A DNA stretch of 64,000 nucleotides from Paludibacter sp. (GTDB lineage Bacteria; Bacteroidota; Bacteroidia; Bacteroidales; Paludibacteraceae): the NCBI GenBank assembly GCA_023666945.1, contig JAMPAY010000005.1, forward strand, positions 1-64,000, written 5' to 3'. The notes beneath the pieces were generated by a model. That model did not search any database. It was not told where the DNA came from and saw only the letters and a list, made by a program, of their open reading frames with translations. The position numbers were made by a program, and so were the translations under genes. Positions 62,580-64,000 of the stretch are shown piece after piece; position 1 is the first letter of the stretch; each line of letters starts with the position of its first letter.

Positions 62580-63548
62580 ATGGCGAAAAAACAATACTAT
62601 CTTAATCACGAAACGCTGGCTATGGAGCGAGTTACACATTCGGTAGGCTCCGTGTTGAAGCGTGGAATGGGCTATGTGCTTACCGGTATTCTTTTTGGGG
62701 TGGTTTTCTTTATTTTGTTTTTCTCGTTCTTCCCCTCGCCAAGAGAAAAACAAGTGGTGCGAGAGCGAGATGCGCTTAAGTCGCAATACGAACTCTTGTC
62801 GCGGCAAATCGATCAGATTCAATTGGTCGTAACCGATTTGCAGCAGAGAGATGACAATCTCTATCGTGTTCTTTTCCAGGCAGAACCTATTCCTGTTTCT
62901 GTGCGTTTGGGAGCCGATTCGCGTTTACAGTACTACGACTCGGTTATGCTTATGACCAATTCACGCTTGGCTACCGATATTACACGAAAGGCCGATTTGT
63001 TAGAAAGGGAATTGTATGTGCAGGCCAAATCATATGAAGATATCATCGAATTGGCAAAAACAAGAGAAATACGTATGGAGAATATTCCTGCCATTCAACC
63101 GGTGCTTAATAAGGATCTTACGAGGGTGGCGAGTGGTTATGGCTATCGTATCGACCCCGTCTATCATACACCGCGTTTCCATGCGGGCATGGATTTTACG
63201 GCACCTGTTGGTACAGATGTCTATGCGACGGGCAATGGAAAAGTGGAGTTTGTCGGATGGAAACAAGGATATGGAAATACGGTCGTTGTCTCACATGGGT
63301 TCGATTATAAGACACTATATGCACACCTTTCCAAGCCTTTGGTGCATGTCGGGCAACAAGTTAAAAGAGGCGATGTTATTGCATTGGTAGGGAATACAGG
63401 CAAATCTACCGGACCGCACCTGCACTACGAAGTTCGGCTCAAAGATAAGCCTGTCGATCCGCGTAATTTCTATTTTCAAGACCTCTCTCCCGAAGAGTAC
63501 GACCGCATGGTTCAACTCTCTAACAACTTCGGTAACTTGCTCGATTAA
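62580..63548 (+). CDS. Membrane-anchored M23 family metallopeptidase (LytM-type)
   Basis: 322 residues. It has a cytosolic N-terminus, one membrane segment (about 31-51: GYVLTGILFGVVFFILFFSF), a coiled coil (about 53-92) and a helical stalk to about 170. The periplasmic M23 domain (about 180-300) has an intact zinc site: HAGMD (H201, D205), YAHLS (H249) and HLHYEV (H280, H282). It is therefore expected to be an active peptidoglycan endopeptidase rather than a degenerate activator. The ATG lies 10 bases after the ygiQ-family stop codon, so it is the last gene of the dnaX unit. A bidirectional terminator follows. Confidence 0.92.
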   Translation: MAKKQYYLNHETLAMERVTHSVGSVLKRGMGYVLTGILFGVVFFILFFSFFPSPREKQVVRERDALKSQYELLSRQIDQIQLVVTDLQQRDDNLYRVLFQAEPIPVSVRLGADSRLQYYDSVMLMTNSRLATDITRKADLLERELYVQAKSYEDIIELAKTREIRMENIPAIQPVLNKDLTRVASGYGYRIDPVYHTPRFHAGMDFTAPVGTDVYATGNGKVEFVGWKQGYGNTVVVSHGFDYKTLYAHLSKPLVHVGQQVKRGDVIALVGNTGKSTGPHLHYEVRLKDKPVDPRNFYFQDLSPEEYDRMVQLSNNFGNLLD

Positions 63549-63599
63549 GGGGGCATTTTTTCAACTCGCTAATAAAATAAGAAGAATATAAAAAGAGTA

Positions 63600-63632
63600 G
63601 GGACGATACCTTTGGTTCGTCCCCATTTCTTT
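63600..63632. terminator. Bidirectional terminator between convergent genes
   Basis: GGGACGA (63600-63606) pairs with TCGTCCC (63617-63623), with inner ACC/GGT pairing around TTT, and a T-rich tail. It lies between the M23 peptidase gene and the minus-strand methyltransferase gene. Confidence 0.7.
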
Positions 63633-63663
63633 TCTGCCGATTTGCTTGTATGTGTTCCTGCAC

Positions 63664-64000
63664 CTATTGGTTGCGTGCTTCCAATAGTACTACATTTTCC
63701 ACATGCTGTGTATGAGGGAACATATCTACAGGTTGTACGCGTACAACACGATAGGCACTATCCAACAAATTAAGGTCGCGTGCTTGTGTCGCAGGGTTAC
63801 AACTTACGTATACAATACGTTTCGGAGCAGCAAAAAGAATAGTGTTGATAACATCCTCATGCATACCGGCACGGGGAGGGTCGGTAATAATCACATCGGG
63901 ACGACCGTATTGTTCAATAAAATTTTTGTTAAGCAAGTCTTTCATGTCTCCCGCGAAGAATAGTGTGTTCTCCAAACCATTCTGCTTCGCATTCACCTTC
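63664..64000 (-). CDS. 23S rRNA (uracil-5)-methyltransferase RlmD/TrmA family, C-terminal part
   Basis: The gene runs off the right edge of the window; only about 112 C-terminal codons are visible. They contain the SAM-methyltransferase end of the RumA/RlmD family: FAGDMKDLL, DVIITDPPRAGMHEDV and the catalytic-Cys motif IVYVSCNPATQARDL, followed by YRVVRVQPVDMFPHTQHVEN and the ending VVLLEARN. The family makes 5-methyluridine in 23S rRNA; which position (747 or 1939) cannot be told from this fragment. Convergent with the M23 gene, with a shared terminator between. Confidence 0.88.
   Translation of the reverse strand, partial: KVNAKQNGLENTLFFAGDMKDLLNKNFIEQYGRPDVIITDPPRAGMHEDVINTILFAAPKRIVYVSCNPATQARDLNLLDSAYRVVRVQPVDMFPHTQHVENVVLLEARNQ

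Overview
The window looks like a chromosomal segment of a Bacteroidetes (Bacteroidales-type) bacterium. Four things point there. It has a SusC/SusD pair. Promoters repeatedly match the Bacteroidetes form TTG-N19/20-TAnnTTTG. Shine-Dalgarno sites are absent in front of most starts. At least one secreted enzyme carries a type IX secretion (T9SS) C-terminal domain, and there is a B12-dependent methylmalonyl-CoA mutase pair. No rRNA, tRNA, CRISPR array, phage or insertion sequence was recognised.

Region A (1-23545) is a beta-1,3-glucan (laminarin-type) polysaccharide utilisation locus. It opens with a membrane-spanning beta-propeller/LuxR regulator. SusC, SusD and an Ig-like surface lipoprotein follow, then three GH16 beta-glucanases, a GH128 endo-beta-1,3-glucanase, a GPH-type sugar symporter, a cytoplasmic GH161-like beta-1,3-glucan phosphorylase, a GH30 beta-1,6-glucanase and a GH3 beta-glucosidase. 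Inferred flow: surface GH16/GH128 cut the glucan, SusCD imports oligomers, GH30/GH3 remove beta-1,6 branches and trim, the symporter crosses the inner membrane, and the phosphorylase yields glucose-1-phosphate.

Region B (23599-34742) is a same-strand run of six secreted proteins without a recognisable catalytic domain. They are built from discoidin (F5/8C), fibronectin-III and unnamed beta-sandwich modules. Two share an almost identical N-terminal module, four share a short C-terminal tail, and one small membrane-anchored protein carries a G9 tract. They are probably glycan-binding companions of region A and are the least explained part of the window.

Region C (34743-49828) holds mutA-mutB (the small subunit has a Cys-rich insertion), an outer-membrane barrel protein, a TonB-dependent receptor, a DUF362-DUF1893 lipoprotein, an AspT-like transporter, and the anaerobic ribonucleotide reductase genes nrdD and nrdG on opposite strands. 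A small lipoprotein follows.

Region D (49829-64000) is housekeeping: recR with three small genes, an amiC-type amidase plus an MCE protein, dnaA, and a dnaX-metallophosphoesterase-ygiQ-M23 peptidase operon. The window ends inside a 23S rRNA uracil methyltransferase gene on the minus strand. Protein starts were chosen from signal peptides, family N-termini and distance to promoters. All similarity statements rest on recognition of motifs by eye, not on searches.
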